Source of the DNA: a virus
Strand: one strand, 5' to 3'
DNA: 64,000 nt
Virus record (IMG/VR): IMGVR_UViG_3300033747_000022
Location: 124,001-188,000 of that record
The notes under the pieces are model-generated. The model ran no database searches. It was not told where the DNA came from and saw only the letters and a program-made list of their open reading frames with translations. The position numbers were made by a program, and so were the translations under genes. Each line of letters begins with the position of its first letter. Position 1 is the first letter of the stretch. Below, piece by piece: positions 16,038 through 24,266 of the stretch.

Positions 16038-17279
16038 ATGCACTTCGATGATGAATTTATAAATGAAGTTAAAAGAGCTAATCCTCTAATAGAAACTATG
16101 TCTGAATATACAAACATTGAAAGAAAAGGGGAGGGTGGTAGGTATAAATGTAACTGCCCACTCCCTAATCATGAGGATAAAAAGACACCATCAATGACAA
16201 TTTTCGATAATGATTCTGCCTATTGTTTTGGTTGTGACACAAACATTATGGATTCCATAGCTCTACTTGAACAGATGGAAGGTCTAAGTTTTCCAGAAGC
16301 AGTTATAAAACTTGCAGAAAGGGCTGGACTTGAAATACCATCTGAAGAAAATGAGAAGTTTAAAAGGGTAAGAAGCCAAAGAGAAGATATGATGCAGAAG
16401 GCAAGAGTTTTTTATAATAATCTGATGAATAAAAAAGAATACTCTTTTGCCAAAGATTACTTGATGAACGAAAGAGGATTAACTAAAGAGGTTATAGATA
16501 AATATAAACTTGGCTATTGTAACGAAGATTTTCTAAATGATGATGAATATAAGAAGTTTACAAACCGTATTATATTTCCTGTATTCAACCACTATGGAGA
16601 AATCTGTGGGTTTTCAGGCAGGAGTTTACCTAAAGACGAAGGTAAATATGCAAAGTATGTAAACAGCAGCAAGACTAAGAATCCTTTATTTAAGAAAAAG
16701 AAATTAATATATGGCCTAGACCTTGCGAAAAAGTCAATCAGGACAAACAACTTTGTAATCTGGTTTGAGGGATATATGGATGTTGCTTCAGCTCATAAAG
16801 TCGGGGTTGAAAATGTAGTCGCATCAATGGGAATTGCGATTACAGAAGAACAGATAAAATTAATGAGTCGCTTTACAAAAAATATAATACTGTTTCTTGA
16901 CGGAGACGATTCCGGAGTTAAAGCTATACATCGTAGTTTAGATTTGTTCGATAAACAAAACATACTACTGAAGATAGTTCACTGCAAAAATAATATGGAC
17001 CCTGATGATATGGCAAATATTATGGGAGCTAAATTTAAAGACTGGATTCTTAAAAATGCAAAAACCCCAGAGCAGTTTTATGCAAATAAATATTTAGAAG
17101 AGTTTAATTTAGAAGTAAATGAAGCTCAAAGAAAAGCAATAGAAAATGTTGCAGAAACTTTTGGAGATAGGCTGGATAGAATTGAGACAGAAATAGCGCT
17201 GAGTTCATTATCTAATAGCTTGGGTATAAGTATTGACGCTTTAAAGAAAAAAGCTGCTTCAGTAAGTGGAGGTGGGTAA
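16038..17279 (+). CDS. dnaG: DnaG-type DNA primase
   Basis: 413 aa. An N-terminal CHC2 zinc domain (YKCNCPLPNHEDKKTPSM, then AYCFGCDTN) is followed by the RNA polymerase core (GLTKEVIDKYKLGYC, FPVFNHYGEICGFSGR) and a TOPRIM domain (VIWFEGYMDVASAHKVG, IILFLDGDDSGVKA). The long C-terminal helicase-binding domain of cellular DnaG is mostly missing, as in phage primases. It makes RNA primers for the phage replisome together with the DnaB-like helicase at 24.3 kb. GGGGGTGA precedes ATG. Confidence 0.93.
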   Translation: MHFDDEFINEVKRANPLIETMSEYTNIERKGEGGRYKCNCPLPNHEDKKTPSMTIFDNDSAYCFGCDTNIMDSIALLEQMEGLSFPEAVIKLAERAGLEIPSEENEKFKRVRSQREDMMQKARVFYNNLMNKKEYSFAKDYLMNERGLTKEVIDKYKLGYCNEDFLNDDEYKKFTNRIIFPVFNHYGEICGFSGRSLPKDEGKYAKYVNSSKTKNPLFKKKKLIYGLDLAKKSIRTNNFVIWFEGYMDVASAHKVGVENVVASMGIAITEEQIKLMSRFTKNIILFLDGDDSGVKAIHRSLDLFDKQNILLKIVHCKNNMDPDDMANIMGAKFKDWILKNAKTPEQFYANKYLEEFNLEVNEAQRKAIENVAETFGDRLDRIETEIALSSLSNSLGISIDALKKKAASVSGGG

Positions 17280-17280
17280 A

Positions 17281-17775
17281 ATTAATATACCAGTAACAAT
17301 TGATGATTTTAACGAAAGAAAATGGAAAGAGGCCAGAAAGTTATGGGAGAAAAAAATAAAGAATGTAACTCTCCCTAAAGACCTGGCTTCTTCGCCAGAG
17401 ATGATAGTAAAGGCTGAGTACGAACTGGATTTACTGCACAGTGAGGCTTCGTATCTTTTTAGTAAATACAGAGCAATGTATGAGAATATGGAAGATTATA
17501 TTGATGCAGTTAAGTATGTCTATCGGGATAAAGGCAACAATCCTGAAGAGAGAAAGTCACGAGCATATAAGATGCTGATTTATTATCCTTACGGGACAGA
17601 AAGAGATGACGCTCAGAACTTAATTGAGATTAGAAATAGAATTAGAGAAAGATATTATTTCTTTAGAGACTTTGTAATAGCAACTATTAAAGCTAAAAGA
17701 GATGCGCTTAATACTGATATTGGTGCAGGTAAGATTGAGTCACAGATTATATCAGGTTATGGAGCAAGTGCTTAA
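17281..17775 (+). CDS. hypothetical helical protein with apparent ATT start (164 aa)
   Basis: The frame is open from GTG at 17266, but GGAGG at 17268-17272 lies inside that extension and is 8 bases from an in-frame ATT at 17281, one base after the primase stop. So ATT is the best-placed start (first residues INIPVTIDDFNER). The protein is helical and charged, with YRDKGNNPEERKSRAYKML in the middle. Following dnaG, it could be a replication accessory; no family recognised. Confidence 0.72.
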   Translation: MNIPVTIDDFNERKWKEARKLWEKKIKNVTLPKDLASSPEMIVKAEYELDLLHSEASYLFSKYRAMYENMEDYIDAVKYVYRDKGNNPEERKSRAYKMLIYYPYGTERDDAQNLIEIRNRIRERYYFFRDFVIATIKAKRDALNTDIGAGKIESQIISGYGASA

Positions 17776-17784
17776 AGGAGGTTG

Positions 17785-18078
17785 ATGTCGTTTGTGGGAT
17801 ACAGATGTTACAACAAAAGTTTAAAGGGTAAGTTTAAAGTAAGAAAGCATGCTAGAGATAGATTCAAAGATAGGCATGGTAATGAATATATAGGAAATAA
17901 AAAGATTAAAAATATGGGTAAGCATACCTTAAATCAGAAAATAATTAAGTCAATCAAAAAAAGAAGAGAGAAAATAATCGAGCAAAGAGACGGCTCTCTT
18001 TTAGTTATAACAAAGGACTTTAAAGCTGTTGTGATGCCTGAGTTTTATAACTATGTAATAACTATATTGCCGGATTAA
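17785..18078 (+). CDS. small basic protein (97 aa)
   Basis: ATG 3 bases after AGGAGG; a GTG 9 bases later is an alternative. Lysine/arginine-rich: VRKHARDRFKDRHG near the start, and SLLVITKDFKAVVM and VITILPD at the end. The HAR...RF plus terminal VVT-LP outline recalls small RelE-like or DUF4258 phage proteins, at low certainty. Confidence 0.65.
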   Translation: MSFVGYRCYNKSLKGKFKVRKHARDRFKDRHGNEYIGNKKIKNMGKHTLNQKIIKSIKKRREKIIEQRDGSLLVITKDFKAVVMPEFYNYVITILPD

Positions 18079-18090
18079 GGTGGGGATAAA

Positions 18091-18621
18091 ATGATGGATG
18101 TGGATGACTGCGAAAAAGCAGCTCATTGTAAAAATGCAAATGAAAGATGTCTTTTTTGTGATGGACGCTCTCAATATAAAGAAGTTAAATATAAAAACTA
18201 CAACTCAATGAGTAAGTATAAAACGCCCTCTAAAAAGAAGAAAGGGATGGGTTTAGAGGAAAAAGTAAGAACAGAGTATAATCAGTACATGGCTAAAAGA
18301 ATGCCCCTATCTGGAGGAATAACAGGTCTTGAGGGCGATGTTAAAACTGTGCACACATTAATTGAATGCAAAGAAAAAAACGTTAAATCAGGTGGCAAAA
18401 AACAAATAACAATTAAAAAAGAATGGCATGACCAAATTGAAGACGAAGCCTTTAATCATGGTTTAATACCTATTTTAATATATGGATTCAATGTTGAGGG
18501 AGAAAGTGATTATGATATGGAGGAGGTGTATTTTTCTACAAAATACGAGTACTTATTAGAACTACTTCATAAAGTAAAATACCTAGAAGAAAAAATAAAC
18601 AGACTAGAAAAGGAAGATTAA
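18091..18621 (+). CDS. PD-(D/E)XK-like nuclease, possible Holliday junction resolvase
   Basis: 176 aa. An N-terminal cysteine cluster (CEKAAHCKNANERCLFC) could bind zinc. The core follows the phage endonuclease pattern: R-x-PLSGGITGLEGDVKT with the acidic Asp, then LIECKEKN (ExK), then a lysine-rich ITIKKEWHDQI and EAFNHGLIPILIYGF. Substrate is inferred only; it would process branched or damaged DNA during replication. The C-terminus is a charged coil. Confidence 0.65.
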   Translation: MMDVDDCEKAAHCKNANERCLFCDGRSQYKEVKYKNYNSMSKYKTPSKKKKGMGLEEKVRTEYNQYMAKRMPLSGGITGLEGDVKTVHTLIECKEKNVKSGGKKQITIKKEWHDQIEDEAFNHGLIPILIYGFNVEGESDYDMEEVYFSTKYEYLLELLHKVKYLEEKINRLEKED

Positions 18622-18622
18622 A

Positions 18623-18826
18623 ATGGCTAAATACGGTGATGAATTTTTTAGATGTCCAAATTGTAACTATCCTTACTTTAAATTTGATGAAATTTACTTG
18701 ATTGCTAAAGATGTTGGGCTTGATTATCCTACAGCTCAATCAAGAGTTTTAAATAAAAAAACAGTTTTAGTATGTGCCGACTGCGGCAAAAAATATACAA
18801 GAGAGGAACTACTTAATAATGAATAA
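18623..18826 (+). CDS. zinc-ribbon protein (67 aa)
   Basis: Starts one base after the previous stop. Two CxxC pairs (FRCPNCNYPYFKFDE and VCADCGKKYTREEL) frame a helical insert, a complete small zinc ribbon. Overlaps the next gene by 8 bases. Confidence 0.75.
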   Translation: MAKYGDEFFRCPNCNYPYFKFDEIYLIAKDVGLDYPTAQSRVLNKKTVLVCADCGKKYTREELLNNE

Positions 18827-19112
18827 CGAAAAAGTTGAAAAAGAAGATGTAAAAAAAGAGGCACTTGAGGGTTTTAAGATGTGGCTTGATGATGTTGGTA
18901 TTGGCTCAGAAAATTTTGATGAAGAAATTTATGATACAGTTTTACTGCTATCATTATATCAAAATTACCAATTCCAAGTTGAACAGTACATGAGAATGCA
19001 GGAAGCTGAGGAGAATAAAAAGGGCAGCAAGTTATTTGTGCCTGAAGATGCTGTAGACAAAAAGAAAAAAGGAAATGGCAAAATAATTAGACCAGACTTT
19101 GGAAATAAATAA
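18819..19112 (+). CDS. hypothetical protein (97 aa)
   Basis: ATG at 18819 inside the end of the zinc-ribbon gene (ATGAATAA), with GAGAGGAAC upstream. Acidic helical body, lysine-rich tail (DKKKKGNGKIIRPDFG). It ends the operon just before a strong terminator. Confidence 0.7.
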   Translation: MNNEKVEKEDVKKEALEGFKMWLDDVGIGSENFDEEIYDTVLLLSLYQNYQFQVEQYMRMQEAEENKKGSKLFVPEDAVDKKKKGNGKIIRPDFGNK

Positions 19113-19120
19113 AAAAATGG

Positions 19121-19142
19121 CCCGGATAAAACCGGGCTTTTT
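19121..19142. terminator. bidirectional intrinsic terminator
   Basis: GCCCGG-ATAAAA-CCGGGC, followed by TTTTTCTT on the plus strand and preceded by a run of A that gives a U-tract for the minus-strand gene. It separates two convergent transcripts. Confidence 0.88.
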
Positions 19143-19143
19143 C

Positions 19144-19554
19144 TTACTGCTTTAAATCAACGTAAACTGTTTTGTGTTCTTCATTAAAAGAAGCTTTGTA
19201 TCTTTTTACTATATTGTCTTTTTGTCCTGAAATTTCTGTTATCTTTTCTACAAGTGGGCTTGAAATAACGACTTTAGATTCGCTAGTTTTATTTCCTTGT
19301 TTTTTGGCAGGGTAGCCAAGCTCATCATTGGAGTTAGTACATTCCAAGATAAGATAACGATTGTCATAAAAGCCAAAACGCAGATAGCCAGGACAGTCTA
19401 TAAAATAATTTTTGACTAAAGCAGAGTTGAAATAAATCCTGTTTGAAGCATGTTTTGTGCTGACTGAAATAAACTCATCTTTGTTTGAACACTTGCTATT
19501 TTCTTTTTGAGGGTTGAACCAATAAAGTTTATTTTTATCAAATTCATCGCTCAT
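19144..19554 (-). CDS. hypothetical protein on the opposite strand (136 aa)
   Basis: Monocistronic minus-strand gene between its own promoter (19589-19617) and a shared terminator, with a GGAGGA ribosome site. Its own transcription unit in an otherwise plus-strand block suggests separate regulation, for instance of an early, establishment or immunity function. The sequence (ISVSTKHASNRIYFNSALV, GYLRFGFYDNRYLILEC) has the strand pattern of small unannotated phage and clostridial proteins. No function recognised. Confidence 0.8.
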   Translation of the reverse strand: MSDEFDKNKLYWFNPQKENSKCSNKDEFISVSTKHASNRIYFNSALVKNYFIDCPGYLRFGFYDNRYLILECTNSNDELGYPAKKQGNKTSESKVVISSPLVEKITEISGQKDNIVKRYKASFNEEHKTVYVDLKQ

Positions 19555-19588
19555 AATATATCAATCCTCCAATTTTGCTAGTATTGAT

Positions 19589-19617
19589 ATTATAACATTC
19601 ATAAAAAAGAAATGCAA
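19589..19617 (-). promoter_or_regulatory. minus-strand promoter for the 19144-19554 gene
   Basis: Read on the minus strand: TTGCAT, 17 bases, TATAAT with an extended TGT before the -10. Confidence 0.75.
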
Positions 19618-19650
19618 AAAAACCCAAAAAATATAAAAAGGAGGTGTAAA

Positions 19651-20007
19651 ATGCCTGAAAAACATTGTAAAAACTGTAAGCATTCCAGAAATATAGAGAG
19701 TATTGTTACTGAAGATTTTCAGATAATACCTGAGCTAAATGAATGTTCTAATGCACATGTCACTATTAAATTTATGGAGTCACATGATTGGGACGAAAGT
19801 GAGTTGGCAAAAAATTGCGAACATTATGAACCAAAACCAGTTGGTAAATGTTCAAACTGTGATTATTATATTGCAACACCAATACATCAATGGAGTATGT
19901 TTGTCAAAACTCTTTATGGAAAAGTTCCCGTTTGTTCAGAAAAATGCAAAGAAGAGCTTGATGAAAAAATGAAAAAATATTTTAAAAAAATTGATAATGA
20001 AAACTAA
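19651..20007 (+). CDS. cysteine-rich zinc-binding protein (118 aa)
   Basis: ATG after AAGGAGGTG. Two metal-binding modules: CKNCKHSRN...CSNAHV...CEHYEP in the first 70 residues and GKCSNCDYY...VCSEKCKEE in the second. Probably two zinc knuckles with a helical tail. Head of a transcription unit next to the divergent gene. No named family. Confidence 0.75.
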   Translation: MPEKHCKNCKHSRNIESIVTEDFQIIPELNECSNAHVTIKFMESHDWDESELAKNCEHYEPKPVGKCSNCDYYIATPIHQWSMFVKTLYGKVPVCSEKCKEELDEKMKKYFKKIDNEN

Positions 20008-20012
20008 AGAAC

Positions 20013-20041
20013 TTGAATAATTTAGTTTTGTTTGATATACT
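20013..20041 (+). promoter_or_regulatory. sigma-A promoter for the ERF operon
   Basis: TTGAAT, 17 bases, TATACT with extended TGA, located 30 bases before the start codon of the ERF gene. AAGGAGG follows. Confidence 0.75.
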
Positions 20042-20071
20042 TAACTTAAGAATAAAAAAGGAGGCTTCAAA

Positions 20072-20845
20072 ATGGAAAATAGAGCTACTGTTTATGATAT
20101 AAATACCGAAGCAAAAGAAAAGGTTGAGGAAATAGATGAGGTCGGAAGCAAGAAAGATTTAGCAACACTTTATTCTAAAGTAGCAAAAATTATGGGTAAA
20201 GTAGGTAAAATAAAAAAGAGTGGTTACAACAAATATGATGATTATGAATATGCAACAGCTGAAGATATTAAAGAAGCGCTAAGGCCATTATGTGCTGAAG
20301 AAAATTTATGGATTTCAAGTGAAGTAAAGGGATACAGCAAAAAGCAGGTCCAAACTCAAAGAGGTAACTCAACAGAAATTGAATTAGGCATGTACTTTAC
20401 CTTACGATGTGGTGATACTGGGGCAAAAGTCAAGCTTTTATATTCAGGCTATGCTTTAGACGAAGGCGACAAGCACATCTATAAAGCTTATACGGGTGCT
20501 ATTAAATACTTTCTTATCAACAATTTCATGTTGAGCACTGGTGATGACCCTGAAATGGATTCTCCTAAGATTAAACAGGAGGCTCCCAAGCCTAAAAAGA
20601 AAAAAACAAAAAAAGATATTCCAGTTCAGAAAAAAAGCGAGCATAAAGATAATAATATAGAAGAAATTAGACAGCTATGGAAAAAGAACCAATCAATAAC
20701 ACAGGATATTGTTTTTGATGAACTCGAAAAAATGGGAAAAGAAAGGGATATAGCCCTTGTTTCTGAGATTAAAGATGAAGAAAAGTTATTAGAAATTATA
20801 GAAAAAGTAAAAGAAAAAATAAAAGAAGAAAAAATCGAAGATTAA
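20072..20845 (+). CDS. erf: ERF-family single-strand annealing protein
   Basis: 257 aa. The ERF signature appears as VGKIKKSGYNKYDDYEYATA, EDIKEALRPLCAEENLW, and AYTGAIKYFLINNFML followed by STGDDPEMDS. The C-terminal 90 residues are lysine-rich and helical, like the variable tails of ERF/Rad52-type annealers. It anneals complementary single strands, a RecA-independent recombination route that complements the phage recA. First gene after the 20.0-kb promoter. Confidence 0.92.
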   Translation: MENRATVYDINTEAKEKVEEIDEVGSKKDLATLYSKVAKIMGKVGKIKKSGYNKYDDYEYATAEDIKEALRPLCAEENLWISSEVKGYSKKQVQTQRGNSTEIELGMYFTLRCGDTGAKVKLLYSGYALDEGDKHIYKAYTGAIKYFLINNFMLSTGDDPEMDSPKIKQEAPKPKKKKTKKDIPVQKKSEHKDNNIEEIRQLWKKNQSITQDIVFDELEKMGKERDIALVSEIKDEEKLLEIIEKVKEKIKEEKIED

Positions 20846-20849
20846 AGAT

Positions 20850-20883
20850 AAGGAGGGTCTTGTACCTTCCTTATAAAAGGAGG
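20850..20883 (+). promoter_or_regulatory. alternative hairpins covering the ribosome site of the exonuclease gene
   Basis: AAGGAGGGT (20850-20858), loop CTTGT, ACCTTCCTT (20864-20872): 9 pairs with one G-U. The 3' arm CTTCCTT (20866-20872) can instead pair with AAGGAGG (20877-20883), the ribosome site of the next gene. Same loop and layout as at 15237. Confidence 0.55.
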
Positions 20884-20890
20884 AGATTAA

Positions 20891-21631
20891 ATGTATAAAA
20901 TAGAAGGTTTAATACCGCACTATTTTGATATTGAAACAACAGGATTGTCAGGTCTAGAAGATGATTTTGTTTGTGCAATAATAAGAAAAGAAAATAAAGT
21001 TTTAGATTTTAGAAGTCTTGAAACTTTCCTAAGCTATTGCCAAACTTTATCAGGAGCAATACTTGTAGGTTATAATACACAGACTTATCGTGGAGGATTT
21101 GACCTGCCATTTTTAAGAACACAGGCTTTAAAAAATAATTTAAAATGGCCTTTTAAAAGCAGAAGACATTTAGATATGATGCCAATTGTTCAAGGACACC
21201 TTGATACTAAAACTTACGAAGTTAAATTGCCTTCAAAGTCATCACTTAGAAAAGATGACCTAATGGAGCTTGCTTTTGCCAATTCTATTAAGTACACAAC
21301 AACTAAAGACACATATAAAAGATTAATGGAACTTGAGGAAGCAGAAGGATGTGACTGGTGTGGAAGAGATTCAGTAACTACATCAGAATCAAATTCTCTA
21401 CAGGATGTTTATATTAACTTCTTTGACCCTAAAAAGGAAGAAGAATATCCATATATAGATGTTGGAGAACTTGTCAACCAGTACAAAAAAGGTGAGATTG
21501 GTTTTGATGAGTTTCAAGAAACGCAAATAATTCATTGCAGTAATGATGTGAGAAGATTACAGGTTATTACAGAAAATATTTTACCCTTAATGCCTGAATA
21601 TATTGTAAATAGAAATATAATGAATCTTTAA
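20891..21631 (+). CDS. DnaQ-like (DEDD) 3'-5' exonuclease
   Basis: 246 aa. Exo I motif YFDIETTGLSG near residues 12-22, Exo II region LVGYNTQTYRGGFDLPFLR, and an Exo III-like HCSNDVRRLQVI near the C-terminus supply the acidic residues of an RNase H-fold exonuclease. It may proofread for the phage DnaE polymerase or act as a repair exonuclease. A CDWCGRD cysteine pair in the middle may hold zinc. Translation is probably modulated by the upstream hairpin. Confidence 0.82.
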   Translation: MYKIEGLIPHYFDIETTGLSGLEDDFVCAIIRKENKVLDFRSLETFLSYCQTLSGAILVGYNTQTYRGGFDLPFLRTQALKNNLKWPFKSRRHLDMMPIVQGHLDTKTYEVKLPSKSSLRKDDLMELAFANSIKYTTTKDTYKRLMELEEAEGCDWCGRDSVTTSESNSLQDVYINFFDPKKEEEYPYIDVGELVNQYKKGEIGFDEFQETQIIHCSNDVRRLQVITENILPLMPEYIVNRNIMNL

Positions 21632-21646
21632 GAGAGGATGTTTTTG

Positions 21647-22009
21647 ATGTTTTTTGAGCCTATAAGAACCTGGGACGGAAGCGAAATGAACCATTTAATT
21701 TACAGTTGGGAGAGCGAAGGCTCAATGGGCTCTCCCGGTTGTTCAGATATTAATAATAATTTAATATATGAAAATGATATTTTGAAATACAAAAAGTATA
21801 TATCAATTTTAAAAAGAGGAAAGTTTAGTTATAATGGAAAGACTTTAAATGGCTGGTACCTTGAATGCTATTACAAGGATAATAAAGTAATCAGTCCATT
21901 TTACCAAAATGAAAATTATGAAATTGTAGGTAATATATTTAAAAATAAAGATTTGTACAATAAAATTAAATTGAGAGAGGAAGTTAGAATAGATGATTTT
22001 GTCGGATAA
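21647..22009 (+). CDS. YopX-family-like phage protein (120 aa)
   Basis: Start put at ATG 21647, 9 bases after AGAGAGG; an ATG at 21638 abuts the ribosome site. The sequence has the YopX outline: an early aromatic stretch, then DINNNLIYENDILKYKK (the IYEGDI box) and a C-terminal NYEIVGNIFKN (the VIGNIYEN box). Function unknown; such proteins are common in Firmicute phages. Confidence 0.75.
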   Translation: MFFEPIRTWDGSEMNHLIYSWESEGSMGSPGCSDINNNLIYENDILKYKKYISILKRGKFSYNGKTLNGWYLECYYKDNKVISPFYQNENYEIVGNIFKNKDLYNKIKLREEVRIDDFVG

Positions 22010-22544
22010 AGATATTAAACGAAACATGGAGGCTGGCTTTATAGATATAAGACCTCTAAAAAAAGAGCAGATTGAACCCGCTTCCGTAGACTTAAGGCTT
22101 GGAAATAGTTTTTCTTTGATTAAAAAAGAAAATGAAATTATAAAATTTAATCAAAAAACAGAATACGAAGAATTAATTTTAGAAAAAGATGAGAAATTTA
22201 TACTAAAACCTCATGAATTTGTTTTGGCTACAACAAAAGAAAGTGTAAGACTTGACGGTAAGATAGCCGCTTTCGTTGAAGGTAGAAGTTCAATTGGTAG
22301 GCTTGGTCTTTTTATTGAGAATGCAGGCTGGGTCGACAACGGCTTCTGGGGTCAAATTACATTAGAGTTATATAATTCCAATGAAATCCCAATCGAATTA
22401 ACTCCGGGAACAAGAATTTGTCAGCTTGTATTTGCAGAAACTAAAAATGTACCTGACAATTTATACAACGGGAAATACAATGGTCAAAACGGAGCAACAG
22501 GAAGTATGAGTTTCCGTGATAGAGAGTTTGTGAAAAATGGATAA
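21993..22544 (+). CDS. dcd: dCTP deaminase (possibly bifunctional with dUTPase)
   Basis: 183 aa, overlapping the previous gene by 17 bases. dUTPase-fold motifs: IEPASVDLRLGN, PHEFVLATTKESV, FVEGRSSIGRLGLFIENAGWVD, GFWGQITLELYN and CQLVFAE. The EGRSSIGRLG and GQITLEL blocks mark dCTP deaminase. It turns dCTP into dUTP (or dUMP if bifunctional), supplying ThyX. With dut, thyX and tmk it completes a route from dCTP to dTTP. Confidence 0.92.
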   Translation: MILSDKDIKRNMEAGFIDIRPLKKEQIEPASVDLRLGNSFSLIKKENEIIKFNQKTEYEELILEKDEKFILKPHEFVLATTKESVRLDGKIAAFVEGRSSIGRLGLFIENAGWVDNGFWGQITLELYNSNEIPIELTPGTRICQLVFAETKNVPDNLYNGKYNGQNGATGSMSFRDREFVKNG

Positions 22545-22692
22545 GAAAATGATTAAGATAATCCCAACTCATGACCTAGTTAAAGAGCTTGAAAGAAATA
22601 TTGTATTTCAAACATCTAATTACACATTAGAAAGAGAAGAAGAAATAAAATTAATGAAAAAAGAAATTATAGAGAGGGTTGAAAATAAATGA
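22537..22692 (+). CDS. small hypothetical protein (51 aa)
   Basis: ATG overlapping the dcd end by 8 bases; its TGA overlaps the next ATG (ATGA). Charged helix (MDKKMIKIIPTHDLVKEL...). Retained because the overlaps on both sides suggest coupled translation. Confidence 0.6.
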   Translation: MDKKMIKIIPTHDLVKELERNIVFQTSNYTLEREEEIKLMKKEIIERVENK

Positions 22693-22988
22693 TTAAACCA
22701 ATGCATGATTTTATTTTAGTTAAAAGAGAAGAAAAAGAAGGTAAGACAAAAACAAAATCGGGACTTATTATTCCTGAAAAGCAAACTGAAAAATATGAAG
22801 TTTTAAAAGGAGAGGTAATTGAGGCTGGACCAGGTAGAAAAACTCCTAATTCAAATAAACTAATTGAAACAAGTGTTAATAAAGGTGACGAAATACTTTA
22901 TAAGCAGTATGCAGGTCATAAAATTGAAGTTGACGGAGAAGATTTATGGTTGATAAATGAAAGAGACATTATAGCAACAATAGAGTAA
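22689..22988 (+). CDS. groES: GroES-like co-chaperonin
   Basis: 99 aa, full GroES length. MIKPMHDFILVKREEKEG at the start, a mobile-loop segment TKSGLIIPEK, GEVIEAGPGRKT and YKQYAGHKIEVDGEDLWLINERDIIATIE at the end. It should cap a host GroEL ring, in the manner of T4 gp31, to fold phage proteins such as a large capsid protein. No GroEL gene is seen in the window. Confidence 0.93.
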   Translation: MIKPMHDFILVKREEKEGKTKTKSGLIIPEKQTEKYEVLKGEVIEAGPGRKTPNSNKLIETSVNKGDEILYKQYAGHKIEVDGEDLWLINERDIIATIE

Positions 22989-23001
22989 AAGGAGGTATTA
23001 A

Positions 23002-23586
23002 ATGAATTATTTAAAACACTTTGCAAAACTTAGGAGTAAAGGTTTCAAGCCTAAGATTGATTTAGATTTAGATGTAAAAGGGCCAAAAGAGTTGGGGGCA
23101 AGAATTAAAGTATCACTTACCCTTGATGATATTGGCACTAACACAGCTATTGGTTTTTTATCAGACAAACTTTTAAAAAAAACAGAGATAGAAAACAAAA
23201 TCTCTGAGCTTGTGGTTGAGCTTGTTGATAGTTTTGATATAGGCTTTAGCCTTAAAAAAGATAAAAGTAAAGTTGCTAATATAGAGACTAAAAGGAAAGA
23301 ACCGCAAAATGAAAATGAGAAGATTTTAAAATCGGAACTGACTGATGAGGATATGAATAAATGGACAACCAAAAGTAGTATCTTTTATGCAGCAGATGTA
23401 ACAAAACTTCAGGAGTTAAAATCTAAACTAAGACTTAAGACTAACAGCGAGTTAATGCCTTATGTGCATGAATTTTTTGATGATAATTCAAAAAGTGTAG
23501 GAGATATTCTACCAAAGAATATAGAGGATTTTAACGATTTTCTGCAGGGAAAAATAGATTTGGAGGCAGGAGGTAAGGCTGTGTGA
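23002..23586 (+). CDS. hypothetical protein (194 aa)
   Basis: ATG after AAAGGAGG. The N-terminal half has alternating strands (KIDLDLDVKGPKELGARIKV). A charged linker is followed by a C-terminal helical part ending DFLQGKIDLEAGGKAV. Linked by a 4-base overlap to the next gene and upstream of the helicase, so a replication accessory role is possible. No family recognised. Confidence 0.72.
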   Translation: MNYLKHFAKLRSKGFKPKIDLDLDVKGPKELGARIKVSLTLDDIGTNTAIGFLSDKLLKKTEIENKISELVVELVDSFDIGFSLKKDKSKVANIETKRKEPQNENEKILKSELTDEDMNKWTTKSSIFYAADVTKLQELKSKLRLKTNSELMPYVHEFFDDNSKSVGDILPKNIEDFNDFLQGKIDLEAGGKAV

Positions 23587-24266
23587 AAATAGATGATATA
23601 GTAAGGTGCTTTTTTCTGGTTTTGCACCCAAAGACTGTACCTTCAAAAAAATATGTTAAACAGATATATGAACAGTCAAAAAACTTACTCAGTCAGGGCT
23701 GGACTATAGCCAACATCACAAACAGGATTGTATCTTGCGATATCAACAGCATAGAGGGAGTGCAGAGTTTAAACGATGTTCCATACCTTAATAGCACCCC
23801 TCCTCTAAAAAAGCCAAATAACCTTCTTGAGGATAAGTTTTATTACAACAGCAGGCTTCATAAAATTTCGGAGCCTGCCTCTCTTGATATTTCAATTGAA
23901 GGAAAAATAATCGAGAAAAAAGAACCTTTTTATTTGGAGCTTGTTGAGTCTTTTACAGCAGAGGATTTAGTCCAGCATTTTTACGAAAGACTTGATATTA
24001 AAGATAAAGATGAGACTCTTTATGATAGAAATAAAAAAAGAATAAATGGATACTTAAAATCTTATGATTTAGATTTATTATTATTTACAATAGACGAAAT
24101 AAAAAGGCTTGGAAGTGTAGAGAACTGGGATACAAAAGTTGCTGAGTCGATAATATACTATACAAAAGAAGGTAAAAAAAGAATGGAAAATGTCAAAAAT
24201 TCAAGCTCTGGAAAAGTACACCCCTTCTATAAAGCTTACCTAAAGAAGAGGGGTGTAAATAAATGA
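23583..24266 (+). CDS. hypothetical protein upstream of the helicase (227 aa)
   Basis: GTG start (GTGA overlap) after GGAGGTAAGGCT. Helical ends and an unstructured middle rich in Pro and Asn. Its 4-base overlaps on both sides place it in a tight trio with the DnaB-like helicase, the usual place of a helicase loader. No Walker motif is visible, so that is only a positional inference. Confidence 0.72.
   Translation: MKIDDIVRCFFLVLHPKTVPSKKYVKQIYEQSKNLLSQGWTIANITNRIVSCDINSIEGVQSLNDVPYLNSTPPLKKPNNLLEDKFYYNSRLHKISEPASLDISIEGKIIEKKEPFYLELVESFTAEDLVQHFYERLDIKDKDETLYDRNKKRINGYLKSYDLDLLLFTIDEIKRLGSVENWDTKVAESIIYYTKEGKKRMENVKNSSSGKVHPFYKAYLKKRGVNK

Noticed and set aside
23007-23372. 121-aa reading frame on the minus strand
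   Set aside because: It lies fully inside the plus-strand gene at 23002 and has the serine/leucine-rich composition of an antisense shadow, with no ribosome site.
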